From: Sulfuriferula sp. AH1
GTDB lineage: Bacteria; Pseudomonadota; Gammaproteobacteria; Burkholderiales; Sulfuriferulaceae
Length of the DNA: 64,000 bases
Assembly (NCBI RefSeq): GCF_002162035.1
Contig: NZ_CP021138.1
Coordinates: 682,001 to 746,000, forward strand
Direction: 5' to 3'
Below, one piece after another: positions 9,917-20,076 of the stretch (the stretch's first letter is position 1; each line of letters opens with the position of its first letter). The notes under the pieces were generated by a model, which made no database searches, was not told the DNA's origin, and saw only the letters and a program-made list of their open reading frames with translations. The position numbers and the translations under genes are program-made.

Positions 9917-11038
9917 CTATCTCTCATTGAACGCAAGCCGGATTTTGTCCTGCTTGCCATCAAAAAAGGCGATATTTTCGGCAATGTTCCTGCCTAGAAC
10001 GAGACGCACATTGATATTTGCGTGCATTCCGTCGTTTTGAACCAGACTGGCTTGTTTAGGCAAGCTTGATTGCAGGCGTTGCGCTTCCAGTTGATGACCA
10101 TTTCGGTATTGAATCTGGGTAATCTGAACCCTGAATGGCTTCTGGTTGGTCAAACGCTCGGTGACATAACCCTGACCATGCAAAAACTGCTTAACTCTTT
10201 TTGCCATGCCGGTGACGCCATTGCCGTTTGCGATCTCGAGTTTGATCGGGCTTGTGCTGCGGGTATCAGCGCTTTGTATCGACATCACATGTTGTTCGTG
10301 CAATTCATACACATTCGGCGCGACCTGCACTGCTTTAACCTGACTTTCTACCTGCGGTATCGTAGGGGCGAGCGTCCGATTAATCACTCCACCAGGTAAG
10401 GCGAGAGATTGTGGAGCCGATGCCGCAACGGATAGGCCGGAATGGTCTGCTGGTGTTTGTGAGGCATTTCTGCTTGCCGTTTCGGGAGCAGTCAGGACAG
10501 TTTCCGTCGCCTTGATTGCCTTGGTGAGCGCAACGATCGAATCGGCATTGTCGCCAGCCTTGGCATATGCCAGACCAAGATTATTGAGCGCACGCTGATT
10601 TCCCGGATCCAGTTTCGCAGCTTCCTGCAAAGCGGTGACTGCTTCCTTGTTCTGCCCCTGCAAATAATAGGCATAACCCAGGTTGTTGTAGATATGCGCT
10701 GATTTTGGCGATTGCTGTACTGCAACTTTCAGTACTTCGATCGCCTCGGCATATTTGCCCTGCAGGGAGTAAATCACACCCAGTCCATTGCGGGCTTCCA
10801 CGAAATTGTTATTGGCTGCCAGCGCTTTACGGTATGCCAGGGCGGCTTGCTCATAACGATTCTGCCCCTGGTAATAGCGTCCCAATTGATAATAGGCCCC
10901 GGGTTCCTCGGTGGAATTTCTGATGCTGGTGACGGGTTTGATCTGCCAGGCAGCCATACTGGATGATTGATAGCTGGTGCAGCCGCTCAGCAGCGGCAGG
11001 CAGCACATCGCAGGTAAAATGATTTGTTTGATACGCAT
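9917..11038 (-). CDS. TPR lipoprotein with C-terminal LytR_C-like domain (TadD-like)
   Basis: A 373-residue lipoprotein with signal and lipobox LLSGC (Cys20). At least three TPR units follow at about residues 45-165 (PGAYYQLGRYYQGQNRYEQA, NNLGYAYYLQGQNKEAVTAL and others). A linker then leads to a region at about 265-355 resembling the LytR cell-envelope C-terminal domain (KLEIANGNGVTGMAKRVKQF). TadD-type TPR lipoproteins assist Tad pilus assembly, and the position directly after tadC supports that role. The C-terminal domain assignment is from motif resemblance only. Confidence 0.8.
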   Translation of the reverse strand: MRIKQIILPAMCCLPLLSGCTSYQSSSMAAWQIKPVTSIRNSTEEPGAYYQLGRYYQGQNRYEQAALAYRKALAANNNFVEARNGLGVIYSLQGKYAEAIEVLKVAVQQSPKSAHIYNNLGYAYYLQGQNKEAVTALQEAAKLDPGNQRALNNLGLAYAKAGDNADSIVALTKAIKATETVLTAPETASRNASQTPADHSGLSVAASAPQSLALPGGVINRTLAPTIPQVESQVKAVQVAPNVYELHEQHVMSIQSADTRSTSPIKLEIANGNGVTGMAKRVKQFLHGQGYVTERLTNQKPFRVQITQIQYRNGHQLEAQRLQSSLPKQASLVQNDGMHANINVRLVLGRNIAENIAFFDGKQDKIRLAFNER

Positions 11039-11058
11039 GATCTATCTCCATTCAGGCG

Positions 11059-12000
11059 TTATTGCTGCCCTGTCAACGTCGGCAGCAGAATACGGTATAT
11101 GCTGATAAATGCCGGTCCAAGCAGTACGAGCAGCATGGATGGGAAAATACAGAAAATCAGCGGGAATAACAGCTTGAGCGGTATCTTGGCCGCCGCTTCT
11201 TCAGCACGCAGGCGGCGCTTGGTACGCAATGTGTCGGAATGCACCCTGAGCGCATCTGCGACACTGGTACCGAAGCGATCCGATTGCACCAGCATCGCTA
11301 CCAGCATGTCGACTTCTTCTACCCCGGTTCTCAGCGCCAGATTGCGCAATGCTTTTTCTCGGGTGTTGCCTGCCCGCAATTCGAGATTGACCAGATGCAG
11401 TTCTTCTCCCATTATCGGACTTTTCAGGCTCATTTCTTCGCCGACGCGCGCCAATGCGGCATCAAGTCCCAAGCCGGCTTCAACGCAGACAGTCATCAAA
11501 TCAATCGCATCCGGGAAATTGTCGAAGATCTCGCGCTTGCGATTGCGTATGTGCCGCTCCAGGAACGCATTGGGCAGAAAATATCCAAACGCGGCCAGAA
11601 ATACGATAACGGCAAGCAAGACGTTGGGTTTCAGGGCGGTACCGGCGATGGCGCCATACAGAAAGAACAGGCCAGGAAGCGCAAAGGTTAGAGCCGTCTT
11701 CATTGAAAAGAATAGTATCGGGGCGGTAGTGCTGCGATAACCGGCATTCATGAAACGGATACGCAGCTGCGAGTTTTCCCAGCCTTCCTTGGGAAGAGAA
11801 AGTTTGGCAAGCGGACCGGTGAGTTTGACAATGGTGCGGATCCAGGTCGATTCTTCGTGCGCGTGGGCTGGAGGACTGGAATCTAGCTGATGCAGCCGTG
11901 CATGCAGCAGATTCGGCGAAAACTGGAAGAAAATAGCCATGGCCACGCCGAAAACCGCGACAAAGATGATAATCAGGTAAATGATTTGTATGGAGCTCAT
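11059..12000 (-). CDS. tadC: Tad pilus inner-membrane platform protein TadC
   Basis: 313 residues of the type II secretion F (GspF/TadC) family: an N-terminal membrane helix, two central helices, the cytoplasmic F domain containing FPDAIDLMTVCVEAGLGLD and a C-terminal helix. TadB and TadC form the platform in the inner membrane on which the CpaF ATPase acts. It is placed immediately after tadB in the usual order. Confidence 0.93.
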   Translation of the reverse strand: MSSIQIIYLIIIFVAVFGVAMAIFFQFSPNLLHARLHQLDSSPPAHAHEESTWIRTIVKLTGPLAKLSLPKEGWENSQLRIRFMNAGYRSTTAPILFFSMKTALTFALPGLFFLYGAIAGTALKPNVLLAVIVFLAAFGYFLPNAFLERHIRNRKREIFDNFPDAIDLMTVCVEAGLGLDAALARVGEEMSLKSPIMGEELHLVNLELRAGNTREKALRNLALRTGVEEVDMLVAMLVQSDRFGTSVADALRVHSDTLRTKRRLRAEEAAAKIPLKLLFPLIFCIFPSMLLVLLGPAFISIYRILLPTLTGQQ

Positions 12001-12029
12001 GGTGATACCTCTTTATTTATTGTCGAACT

Positions 12030-13004
12030 TCAAATCCGTATTTTTATCACGCGCCACATCCAGAAAACGCCCAGTACCATCAGGCCCAATGCAACACCGA
12101 CCAGCTTTATGCCCATCGGGTCGGTCCATAATTGCTTGAGGAATCCGGGGTTAAGGGCATTGATGGCAAACGCCAGAACAAAAGGCAGTGCAGTCAGGAT
12201 TTTGGCCGATAGCACGCCTTCCGCCGATAGAACCCGAACCGTGCCAAGCAGCTTCAGGCGAGCGCGGATCAACGCGCTGATATTGCCCAGCAGTTCGGCC
12301 AGATTGCCGCCGGTCTCACGCTGTATCAGTACTGAGATCACGAAATAACGCAAATCCGTGCTGGGTATGCGGGTAGCCAGGTTGGTCAGGGCATCCTGTA
12401 TCGAAATGCCGTAGTTGATTTCGTCAAAAACAATATGGAATTCACCTGCAACCGGTTGCGGCATCTCTTCGCCCACCATTTGCAACGCACTGGGGAAAGC
12501 ATGCCCTGCCAGCATGGCGCGTGCCATCAGATCCAGCGCATCGGGTAATTGCTGTTCTATGGTATCCATGCGTTTGCGTTTGGCATTGACGACATAAAAC
12601 CACGGTATTATTCCCAGCCCTATCGTTATGGCAACGCTCACCAGAATCGAAAGCCCCAGAAATATTGCAAACAGCGCCCCGCCCAGAGCCATCAGCAAGG
12701 AAATGCCGATAAAGCCGGCAACATGCAATTCCAGACCCGATTGCAGCAGCAATCGGTCCAGATGATGTATGCGCGGAATCCGCAGAAGAAGCCGTTCCAT
12801 CGCAGGTGTTTTGGCGAGCAGGCGCTGCTTGGCGAGCGTGCTGCTTTGGGTCGTAGCGCCGCCCGCAGACATGGCTTGCAGACGACGTGCAATGCGCTTT
12901 GCTTCCGGGCCGCTTGCAGCATTCCATGCCAGATACACGCCCTCCAGAAACAGAACGACAGCGAGAAAGCCGAATACCACGAATAAATAATAGAGGTAAT
13001 CCAC
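12030..13004 (-). CDS. tadB: Tad pilus inner-membrane platform protein TadB
   Basis: 324 residues, type II secretion F domain: an N-terminal helix (residues about 3-25), two helices near 95-140, and the cytoplasmic LPDALDLMARAMLAGHAFPSAL motif characteristic of TadB/TadC, with C-terminal helices. It partners TadC and the CpaF ATPase. It starts nine bases after the cpaF stop, so it is very likely in the same transcript. Confidence 0.93.
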   Translation of the reverse strand: MDYLYYLFVVFGFLAVVLFLEGVYLAWNAASGPEAKRIARRLQAMSAGGATTQSSTLAKQRLLAKTPAMERLLLRIPRIHHLDRLLLQSGLELHVAGFIGISLLMALGGALFAIFLGLSILVSVAITIGLGIIPWFYVVNAKRKRMDTIEQQLPDALDLMARAMLAGHAFPSALQMVGEEMPQPVAGEFHIVFDEINYGISIQDALTNLATRIPSTDLRYFVISVLIQRETGGNLAELLGNISALIRARLKLLGTVRVLSAEGVLSAKILTALPFVLAFAINALNPGFLKQLWTDPMGIKLVGVALGLMVLGVFWMWRVIKIRI

Positions 13005-13013
13005 GTGGATCTC

Positions 13014-14375
13014 CTACTCGTATAACTGGGTTGGGTCGAATAGCTCTTCGGGCACTTCAATGCCGCGTGTGCGCAGACGATCGACAAATTTCGGACGGAT
13101 GCCGGTTGCGCGGAAATGGCCCAATACTGTGCCATCTGGCGCGACGCCAGTCTGTTCGAAGATAAAAATCTCCTGCATGGTGATGATGTCGCTTTCCATG
13201 CCGGTGATTTCCTGAATACTGGTTAATTTGCGTTTGCCGTCACTCATCCGCGCCACATGGATGACGGCGGTAAGTGCCGAGCTGATTTGCTGGCGCATGG
13301 TTTTAGGTGGCAGGTTGAGCCCGGCCATGCCCGCCATGTTTTCCAACCGGGTCAGTGCATCCCGCGGCGTATTGGCGTGAACCGTCGTCATGGAGCCTTC
13401 ATGGCCGGTATTCATCGCCTGCAGCATGTCCAGGACTTCGGCACCCCGTACCTCGCCGACGATGATGCGGTCGGGGCGCATGCGCAGGCTGTTTCTTACC
13501 AGCATGCGTTGGGTGACTTCACCTTTGCCTTCGATATTGGGCGGGCGGACTTCCAGTCGAACCACGTGCGGCTGTTGCAATTGCAATTCAGCAGCATCCT
13601 CGATGGTGACGACCCGTTCAGAGGCGGGAATATAGCCGGAGAGGATATTGAGCAACGTGGTTTTGCCGGTTCCCGTGCCACCGGAAATCAATAAATTCAC
13701 TTTCGCTTGCACTAATCCTTCAATGACTTGCGCCATCTCCGGCGTTAAGCTTTTCATTTGCAGGAAGTCGTCCATACGCAACGGTATGACTGCAAATCGG
13801 CGTATCGACAGTATCGCGCCATCAATCGCCAGAGGCGGAATAATGGCGTTCACCCGTGAGCCGTCGGGAAGCCGCGCGTCAACCATCGGGCTGGATTCGT
13901 CCACGCGGCGGCCGACGCCGGAGACGATCTTGTCGATGATCTTGAGCAAGTGGGCTTCATTTTCGAAATGGACGTCGGTTAATTCCAGTTTGCCCTTACG
14001 TTCCACATACACCTGACGATAAGTATTGACCAGAATATCCGACACGGTGGGATCCGCCATGAGCGGTTCCAGCGGTCCCAGGCCCAATACTTCGTGCTGA
14101 ATGTCGCGTACCAGGCTTTTGCGTTCGGCATCGTTGATCGCCAGCGTTTCTTCTGCGAGCAGACGCTCCACCATGGTTTTTAATTCTTCGCGTAATTGCT
14201 CCGGCGACATGGTTTCCATCATCGCCAGATCGACACGGTCAAGCAGTTTGCGATGTATGCGTGTTTTCAGCTCGCGGTATGATTTCCGTTCCACGAATCC
14301 GGATTGCGGGGTAGCTACCGGAGCTACAGCCGTATCATTTTTTATGTCTTCCAGCCTATCTCGTAGCGACATCAT
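13014..14375 (-). CDS. cpaF: Tad pilus secretion ATPase CpaF/TadA
   Basis: A 453-residue hexameric type II/IV secretion ATPase that powers Flp pilus extension. Walker [10 protein letters not shown] is at residues 232-240, the Asp/His boxes follow and the Walker B region [11 protein letters not shown] is near residue 305. The preceding [12 protein letters not shown]-type N-terminal domain is also present. Two successive ATG codons begin the gene, and the first is used. Neighbours TadZ, TadB and TadC confirm the system. Confidence 0.96.
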   Translation of the reverse strand: MMSLRDRLEDIKNDTAVAPVATPQSGFVERKSYRELKTRIHRKLLDRVDLAMMETMSPEQLREELKTMVERLLAEETLAINDAERKSLVRDIQHEVLGLGPLEPLMADPTVSDILVNTYRQVYVERKGKLELTDVHFENEAHLLKIIDKIVSGVGRRVDESSPMVDARLPDGSRVNAIIPPLAIDGAILSIRRFAVIPLRMDDFLQMKSLTPEMAQVIEGLVQAKVNLLISGGTGTGKTTLLNILSGYIPASERVVTIEDAAELQLQQPHVVRLEVRPPNIEGKGEVTQRMLVRNSLRMRPDRIIVGEVRGAEVLDMLQAMNTGHEGSMTTVHANTPRDALTRLENMAGMAGLNLPPKTMRQQISSALTAVIHVARMSDGKRKLTSIQEITGMESDIITMQEIFIFEQTGVAPDGTVLGHFRATGIRPKFVDRLRTRGIEVPEELFDPTQLYE

Positions 14376-14474
14376 TCGACTCCTTTTTCAAGCTTCATTT
14401 TGACTGCGATGATGCTGCAATCTCAGCGTAACGTTTTTGCGCACTGTCCCTCATATGTAGCGATCTGTTCATTA

Positions 14475-15641
14475 TCAATGGTGCAGCAAATGCGACAGCC
14501 AGCCGTCATTCTTTGGCTGATGAGTATTGCCCATGGTATAGGCTATTTCCTGCAGGGATTTTGTGACCGGATCGCGCTGAGCGATCTTCATGATCGGTAT
14601 GCCCTGATTGACTGAGGCGGATACGGCCGCAAAGCTGTTGGGAATGGTTCTGAATACTTTTATTCCCAGTGTCTGTTCAACATCTTCCAACTGGACTTCA
14701 CCGCCTTTTTCATAGCGATTGACGATCAGATGTATTTTGTCCTTGCCGTAACCCAGCGCCTGGAGTGCATGGAGCAGGCGTTTGGCGTCGCGAATGAATG
14801 GCAGCGTTTCCTGCAATACCAGAAAAATCATGTCGGTATGATCCAGCGCCATCACGGTAGACGCATTGAGCGCCCGGCCGATATCCAGAATGACATAGTC
14901 GTATTGTGTTCTGGCCAGCTCAAGCAGCGCTTCGATATGCCTGGGCTTGATTTCTATCGCATGCTCGGGGTCCTCGGGGGCCGCCAATACGCCCAGATTC
15001 GGTAATACATGCAGCATGGACGAAGCCAGAAATGAGGCATCCAGGCGTGCAATATTGTCGGCTACATCGGCCAGCGTGTTGGTGGGTATCTGATCGGAAA
15101 TGAACAGCGAAGCATCGCCGAATTGCAGATTAAAATCGAGTAGCGCCACTTTGCTGGATTGTCCTGCTGCCAGAATATAGGCCAGATTGCTGGCGAGAAA
15201 AGTCGCGCCGCTGCCGCCTTTGCAGGCAATGAATGCCATGGTTTTGCCGTGTTTGTGATTGGTTATCGCCAGCGTACTTTTTTGCTCAATGTGCGCCACG
15301 GTTGCCCGCAGTGTTTCCGGCGCCACAGGTAATGGTAAAACGTCCTTTATCCCGACATGCATCATGTTGATTAGAAACTCGGATGAAGGATCCTTGCACA
15401 GCAAAACGATAGCCAGGCCAGGCTGGAGCAGGTTTAATTGTTCCAGCGTTCTGAATTCCTCTGCTCCCGGGCATATGCCGTCAATGATAATCAGGTCGGG
15501 AATATCCGCACCATGATCTTCTGCCAGTAACTCCAGGCCGCCATCAAGCAGCGTGATCTGCCGTTGCGGATGCTCCTCCATCAGAATCTGGCGAATGCTG
15601 TTCGCATGTGTCTTATTGGCGGAAATAACATTAATTTTCAT
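14475..15641 (-). CDS. Tad pilus localisation protein CpaE/TadZ
   Basis: 388 residues with an N-terminal receiver-like domain (about 1-120) and a C-terminal ParA/MinD-like ATPase domain (from about 133). The deviant Walker A is KGGSGAT (141-147), which lacks the second, catalytic-loop Lys, as is common in TadZ proteins. TadZ directs polar placement of the Tad machine. It is encoded directly upstream of cpaF. Confidence 0.92.
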   Translation of the reverse strand: MKINVISANKTHANSIRQILMEEHPQRQITLLDGGLELLAEDHGADIPDLIIIDGICPGAEEFRTLEQLNLLQPGLAIVLLCKDPSSEFLINMMHVGIKDVLPLPVAPETLRATVAHIEQKSTLAITNHKHGKTMAFIACKGGSGATFLASNLAYILAAGQSSKVALLDFNLQFGDASLFISDQIPTNTLADVADNIARLDASFLASSMLHVLPNLGVLAAPEDPEHAIEIKPRHIEALLELARTQYDYVILDIGRALNASTVMALDHTDMIFLVLQETLPFIRDAKRLLHALQALGYGKDKIHLIVNRYEKGGEVQLEDVEQTLGIKVFRTIPNSFAAVSASVNQGIPIMKIAQRDPVTKSLQEIAYTMGNTHQPKNDGWLSHLLHH

Positions 15642-15663
15642 TTTATAAGCTCTTTTATTCTGA

Positions 15664-16233
15664 TTATAGAGAATAGCCCATACTCTCTGCCGGCATGACT
15701 ACGGTTGATGCCGGTATCGCAATGTGCAGGAACGAAAACAATCCGATCATGGGCTGGTATAGCACAGGGTGGGTGCACGGCAGCTCGTCTTCCGCGCATA
15801 CTTCAGCCAGGACGAAACGGATGCAGCTATTGCTTCGGGTGGCGTCCAGGCAGGCCGAGATGTTGTCCTCGGGACTGGTCGGCATTGCACCGGAAGGGAT
15901 TTCTACCGTCGGTGAACTCAGATAGTGGATGTTGATTTTCGTGCTGGTGATCTCGTTGCCGCCAGGTAATGTCGGGTCGCCGTTGGCACCGGAATGAAAA
16001 ACAGCATCTTTTTGCATAGTGGTGATCTGCCCGGCAGTAAACAGACTGACGACCGCTTCGCGCGCCGCTGCGCGGGTTACTTCCTGTACCGTATTGCGTA
16101 CATAGAGAAAGCGTCCGAACTCGATGATGCCCAGCAATAAAGTAAAGAACACGATGGCGATCAGGGCGAACTCCACTGCAGCCACGCCTGACTGCGGTTC
16201 TTTCAATCTTGTTATCAGTCTGCTTGCAATCAT
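15664..16233 (-). CDS. TadE-like pseudopilin
   Basis: 189 residues with the TadE motif GVAAVEFALIAIVFF in a single N-terminal membrane helix (about 17-42) followed by FGRFLYVRNTVQEVTRAAAR. TadE/TadF are minor pseudopilins processed by the prepilin peptidase. The C-terminal part contains several Cys residues (CLDATRSNSC, CAEDELPC) that could form periplasmic disulfides. Confidence 0.88.
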   Translation of the reverse strand: MIASRLITRLKEPQSGVAAVEFALIAIVFFTLLLGIIEFGRFLYVRNTVQEVTRAAAREAVVSLFTAGQITTMQKDAVFHSGANGDPTLPGGNEITSTKINIHYLSSPTVEIPSGAMPTSPEDNISACLDATRSNSCIRFVLAEVCAEDELPCTHPVLYQPMIGLFSFLHIAIPASTVVMPAESMGYSL

Positions 16234-16246
16234 GATGGCACCGTCC

Positions 16247-16726
16247 TTATTTCATATAGCGCATTGTTGTATAAGGGGAAAGTGTGCGCGTATAAGAGGT
16301 TACCCCGCCTTCCGGCAAGAAGAAGGGAATTAAACCGCCTATGGTGATGTTATAACCGGAAATGGCTACCGTTACGTCCGTGGGCGCTGTACCGTCTGTG
16401 CATGCGCTCGGCAGGCAGGTTACCGTCACATTGGCCGTTGTGATCGCAGGCACAAGGGCGGCGGCGTTGGCTTCGGCTATCACCAAGTCCTGCGCTGCGG
16501 GAACTCCCGCGCTTGCAATCTGGTCTTTGGATACCGTCGACATATAGCGCGCGCCGTCGCGAGTGGCTTTGTCCAGCGCGTTGTAATACCAGAAAGCCCG
16601 GCCGAATTCGATAATCCCCGCAACGATGATGAGCAGGAAGATAATGACGAATGCAAACTCTACGGCAGCTACTCCGCGCTGCGTCAGTTTCAGGCTGTTT
16701 CGTATGTCTGAGCGGATGGTATTCAT
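16247..16726 (-). CDS. TadE/TadF-like pseudopilin
   Basis: 159 residues. The N-terminal TadE motif GVAAVEFAFVIIFLL begins at about residue 18, followed by IEFGRAFWYYNALDKATRDGARY. A short exported domain contains two Cys (CLPSAC). It is a second minor pseudopilin in tandem with the neighbouring TadE-like gene, only a few bases separating each gene from the next. Confidence 0.88.
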   Translation of the reverse strand: MNTIRSDIRNSLKLTQRGVAAVEFAFVIIFLLIIVAGIIEFGRAFWYYNALDKATRDGARYMSTVSKDQIASAGVPAAQDLVIAEANAAALVPAITTANVTVTCLPSACTDGTAPTDVTVAISGYNITIGGLIPFFLPEGGVTSYTRTLSPYTTMRYMK

Positions 16727-16728
16727 GA

Positions 16729-18123
16729 TTATCTGTAAAGCTTGATATCACTAGGTGGGAACGGTGTTGGCAACAGCCCGCCGAATTCTACGTATATTGC
16801 CTTATCGGTAGGCTTGTCCGCCTTTTTCTGCATGAAAAATTTGCCGACACCCATTACCGTGGCCGGTCTGCATACGCCGCCCGCCGTCGAGCAATCGACA
16901 ATGACTATATTGAGAACACGTCGTCCTGGTTTCCCAGGGTGCGCTGGAGAGGGGGCTTTAAAAAAATTGCCGCTGGTCTGGGCGTAAGGTGAAGTCTCCG
17001 GGTAATTCGTGGCATTTTCCTGACCATCAGGCGGTGGGAGCTTATATAGCGTTGGCCATTGTGCAACAGTAGCGCCAGTGGGGCGATAGGCCGACCAGAG
17101 CACGCCGTAATTAAAGGGTACAGGAGGAGTGGTAGGCGTAAAAAATGTTGGTCTTCTATTATAAAGCACGGGTCCCCAAGGTTGGCCGCTGTCGGTAAAA
17201 GTGATACTTTGCTGTTTAGGATCCGGATCCATCCAATCTTTGGGCGAACCGGCGGGATTACTGTCGTAAATGTATTCTTTAATATTGGTATCGGGAGGAG
17301 CAGTACCAGGATCGCATTTGCTTTGAGGAGGGTAGCTGTCAAATCTGGAGTCCAGTGCTGCAAGCTGGGGATCGGATATCCCGGTATTGGTGTTGACTGT
17401 CTGACCCACGATAGGCGTGTAACCTATTTTTCCGGTACAGACGTAAGGCAGGGTGTCCGTCGTGTTGGTGGCTGAACAACTGCCTGGCGTTGATGATTCC
17501 GGATCAAGCCAGTACATCGTACCCGGTCCGATCGGGTTGGCATCACTGACTTTATAGGATATGCCACGTTCGTACCCCAATTCATTGGTCGTGCCCGGGT
17601 CGGGTAATTGGCAGATAGCGATGGGCGTGATATCGACTTCGTATTTCCCAGCAACCGCCAGCCCGTAAGTGGAAGTGTTTTGCGGGCCTGCGGGGATCGC
17701 GCGCATAAACCAGGTACGCAGATCGCCGGAAGGAATCATTACTTTCAAAAAGGTTTTGCCGGCGGCCAAGGTATCTGTGGTAATGCTGCTGGCAGGCGAC
17801 ATGCAGCTATCCTGGGGGCAGCTGCCGGCGCTGATATCGCCGATGCCAATCACTACCGGATGGGTAAAATCGAAATTGTTCTGACCTGCGGTCAATATGG
17901 CTCTATTCACTGCCTTGGTAATGCCCGCGGCCGTTCCATCCAGCTCCTTGGCACCACTAAGCGCCGCGGCGTCAGCTGCATTTTGCAGTTCGGTTTTTGT
18001 GATGTATAAATGCCCCAAATCCAGCACCAGACCAAGCAAGCCTATCAGAACGAACAGGGAAAGCCCGACAATGATAGCCACCGCGCCTTGCTGGCGGTTT
18101 CTGAAACCAGTCGTACTGTTCAT
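16729..18123 (-). CDS. TadG-like pilus-assembly protein with large exported domain
   Basis: 464 residues. The N-terminal TadG/Flp-type segment GAVAIIVGLSLFVLIGLLG is followed by VLDLGHLYITKTELQNAADA, the standard TadG start. After it comes a long Pro/Thr/Gly-rich, Cys-containing exported region without a recognised domain (no clear vWA motif). It is the third pseudopilin-like gene of the locus and lies at the end of the secretin-lipoprotein stretch. Confidence 0.85.
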   Translation of the reverse strand: MNSTTGFRNRQQGAVAIIVGLSLFVLIGLLGLVLDLGHLYITKTELQNAADAAALSGAKELDGTAAGITKAVNRAILTAGQNNFDFTHPVVIGIGDISAGSCPQDSCMSPASSITTDTLAAGKTFLKVMIPSGDLRTWFMRAIPAGPQNTSTYGLAVAGKYEVDITPIAICQLPDPGTTNELGYERGISYKVSDANPIGPGTMYWLDPESSTPGSCSATNTTDTLPYVCTGKIGYTPIVGQTVNTNTGISDPQLAALDSRFDSYPPQSKCDPGTAPPDTNIKEYIYDSNPAGSPKDWMDPDPKQQSITFTDSGQPWGPVLYNRRPTFFTPTTPPVPFNYGVLWSAYRPTGATVAQWPTLYKLPPPDGQENATNYPETSPYAQTSGNFFKAPSPAHPGKPGRRVLNIVIVDCSTAGGVCRPATVMGVGKFFMQKKADKPTDKAIYVEFGGLLPTPFPPSDIKLYR

Positions 18124-18163
18124 TTCGGCTCTCCTCGCTCCTCATGCGGCAGACTGCTGGATA

Positions 18164-18481
18164 TCAAGGGGTGGTACCCGTGCTGGTGCTCGTACTTGTG
18201 CCTGTGCCGACGCCAATGGCGAATACATTGGGTTGTGCGGGTGGGCGCTCATAGGATTTATGGTAGCGATCTATGCTTGCATTAGCTGCCTGGCCATCTA
18301 TGCCAGCCACCGGGTCCTTGTTCTGGGAAGCGTCAGGGTTGATGATCTGCTGCGCTTTTGCCGTGTTTAGCGCTTCCCCGAATTTTTCATCCAGGTGTGG
18401 CGTTGGCGCTACACAGCCTGCCATTAGCGTAGTGGACACCAGCAAAGCCGCGAGCTTGAAATCGAGTATTGTGTTTTTCAT
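18164..18481 (-). CDS. Small lipoprotein of the Tad locus
   Basis: 105 residues: signal peptide with lipobox LMAGC (Cys at about residue 22), a short helical region NPDASQNKDPVAGIDGQAAN and a C-terminal Gly/Thr/Ser repeat (TGTSTSTSTG). The family is not firmly recognised. Comparable small lipoproteins accompany the secretin in other Tad loci, and this one directly follows the secretin gene, so a pilotin or assembly role is an inference. Confidence 0.75.
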   Translation of the reverse strand: MKNTILDFKLAALLVSTTLMAGCVAPTPHLDEKFGEALNTAKAQQIINPDASQNKDPVAGIDGQAANASIDRYHKSYERPPAQPNVFAIGVGTGTSTSTSTGTTP

Positions 18482-18495
18482 GATGTTCTCTCCTT

Positions 18496-19983
18496 CTATT
18501 TCATTTCAAAGCCGGTGGAACCGCTTTGTGGTGCAGGCGGTGCAACGGTCGTGGCAGGCGCTTTGGTGTCAGCAGGCTTTGCAGCATCGGCAGGTTTGCC
18601 TTCCATCTTGCCGCCGAGGAAGAATTCGCTGCGGCTGGGTTCTATGAAATTATCCGTTGGCAGTTTGTAGTCCGGCGGTAACGGCTTGACCAGGTGCGGG
18701 GTCACTACGAACATCAGTTCGGTCCGGTCGTTCTGGAATCCGCTGCTGCGGAACAAGGCCCCAAGTATGGGTAATTCGCCCAATCCCGGGAATGCCTTGA
18801 CGTTCTGGGTGACATTGTTTTTAATCAGGCCGCCGATGGCGAAGCTTTGGCCGTCAAGCAGTTGTACGGTCGTGGAAGCGCGGCGGGTGGTGATGGTGGG
18901 GAGTATGCTCGAGGTGTTGCCTGACGTGACTGTCGTGCCGGTCGTCGACAGTTCCGATACTTCGGGTGTTACCCGCAGATTGATACGGCCGCCTTCGAGT
19001 ACCGTAGGGGTGAATTTCAGGCCTACGCCAAATTCTTTTTCTTCCAGCGTAATCGTGGTACCGCCTACGCCCGTCTGAGGGACCGGGATGAAGATCTTGC
19101 CGCCGGCCAGGAATGAACCTTCCTGCCCGCTCATGGCCATGATGGTGGGTTCGGCCAGGATTTTTACCAAATCATTATTTCGTTGGGCATCAAATGCAAG
19201 GCTGTTATTCGCATCATGGATGAAATTGACATTCCCTCCCAGCCCGCCGACAAGAAACGAAGAAATAAAGCTGGGGCTCCAGCTTGGCCCAAAGCGTTGT
19301 GCATTGTATTCGGCGCCTAATTTATCGACCAGCGTTTTGGATACTTCGGCTACTTTTACTTCCAGCATAACCTGTTGAGGTGATGAGACCTGCAGCAGGT
19401 TGACTACTTTCTTGCCGGCATACGCCTCAGCTAATGCCAACGCCCTGTCCACCTTGACGGCATCGGAGACGACACCGGTCAATACCAGCGAATCGGCTGC
19501 GGCGTTGACCTTGATGTTTTTCTCTCCGGGCAGTAATTGCTGGAGTTTGCCCTGTAGTCCACCGGCATCCATACCGACGGAGACATCCACTACTGTAGTC
19601 TGCCCGTTTTTATTCCACACGATGATGTTGGTCGAGCCAACTGATTTTCCTAGCAGATAGATTTCAGTCGAACTGAGCAGAATCACATCGGCTACAGCAG
19701 GATTCCCTACGGAAATCCTGGATGCAGGCGTGGGAAGTCGTAGCAATGTGGATTTGCCTATTGTCGCATTGATCTGAGGCGCCAGTTCGATGGTGCTGCT
19801 CACGGGCGGTATTTTACTGGGACCGGACTGCTTTGCAGTCGGTGCGGATTTTGTCGTTTTCTTCGTCGCAGCCATGGCTGTCTGGGTCGATAGCGACAAG
19901 GAGAGCAAAATGGCAGTGCTCAGTATCAGCGCATGCCGGTTTGACTGGGAAAGCTGACTATTCTGAATTTCTTGTTGATTCAT
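18496..19983 (-). CDS. Tad outer-membrane secretin RcpA/CpaC
   Basis: About 495 residues: a signal peptide ending TQTAMA, a pilus secretin N-terminal domain (SRISVGNPAVADVILLSSTE), a BON-like segment and the secretin domain with the VPQTG and LPILGALFRS motifs near the C-terminus. It forms the outer-membrane channel of the Flp pilus. An ATG 11 codons upstream exists, but the chosen ATG follows an AAGGGG ribosome-binding site and places the signal peptide better. The C-terminal 50 residues are Pro/Ala/Lys-rich. Confidence 0.92.
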   Translation of the reverse strand: MNQQEIQNSQLSQSNRHALILSTAILLSLSLSTQTAMAATKKTTKSAPTAKQSGPSKIPPVSSTIELAPQINATIGKSTLLRLPTPASRISVGNPAVADVILLSSTEIYLLGKSVGSTNIIVWNKNGQTTVVDVSVGMDAGGLQGKLQQLLPGEKNIKVNAAADSLVLTGVVSDAVKVDRALALAEAYAGKKVVNLLQVSSPQQVMLEVKVAEVSKTLVDKLGAEYNAQRFGPSWSPSFISSFLVGGLGGNVNFIHDANNSLAFDAQRNNDLVKILAEPTIMAMSGQEGSFLAGGKIFIPVPQTGVGGTTITLEEKEFGVGLKFTPTVLEGGRINLRVTPEVSELSTTGTTVTSGNTSSILPTITTRRASTTVQLLDGQSFAIGGLIKNNVTQNVKAFPGLGELPILGALFRSSGFQNDRTELMFVVTPHLVKPLPPDYKLPTDNFIEPSRSEFFLGGKMEGKPADAAKPADTKAPATTVAPPAPQSGSTGFEMK

Positions 19984-20076
19984 GATTGAAATCCCCTTCA
20001 TGTCGTGATGATTCATTGGTTGTCAATCTGTGTGCTGTCCCGAGTGCCGGCCAGTACGAGCAGAAATCCGTAGCGA

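Noticed and set aside
11239-11691. Plus-strand ORFs opposite tadC and tadB
   Set aside because: Composition typical of antisense frames; the minus-strand Tad genes are clear.
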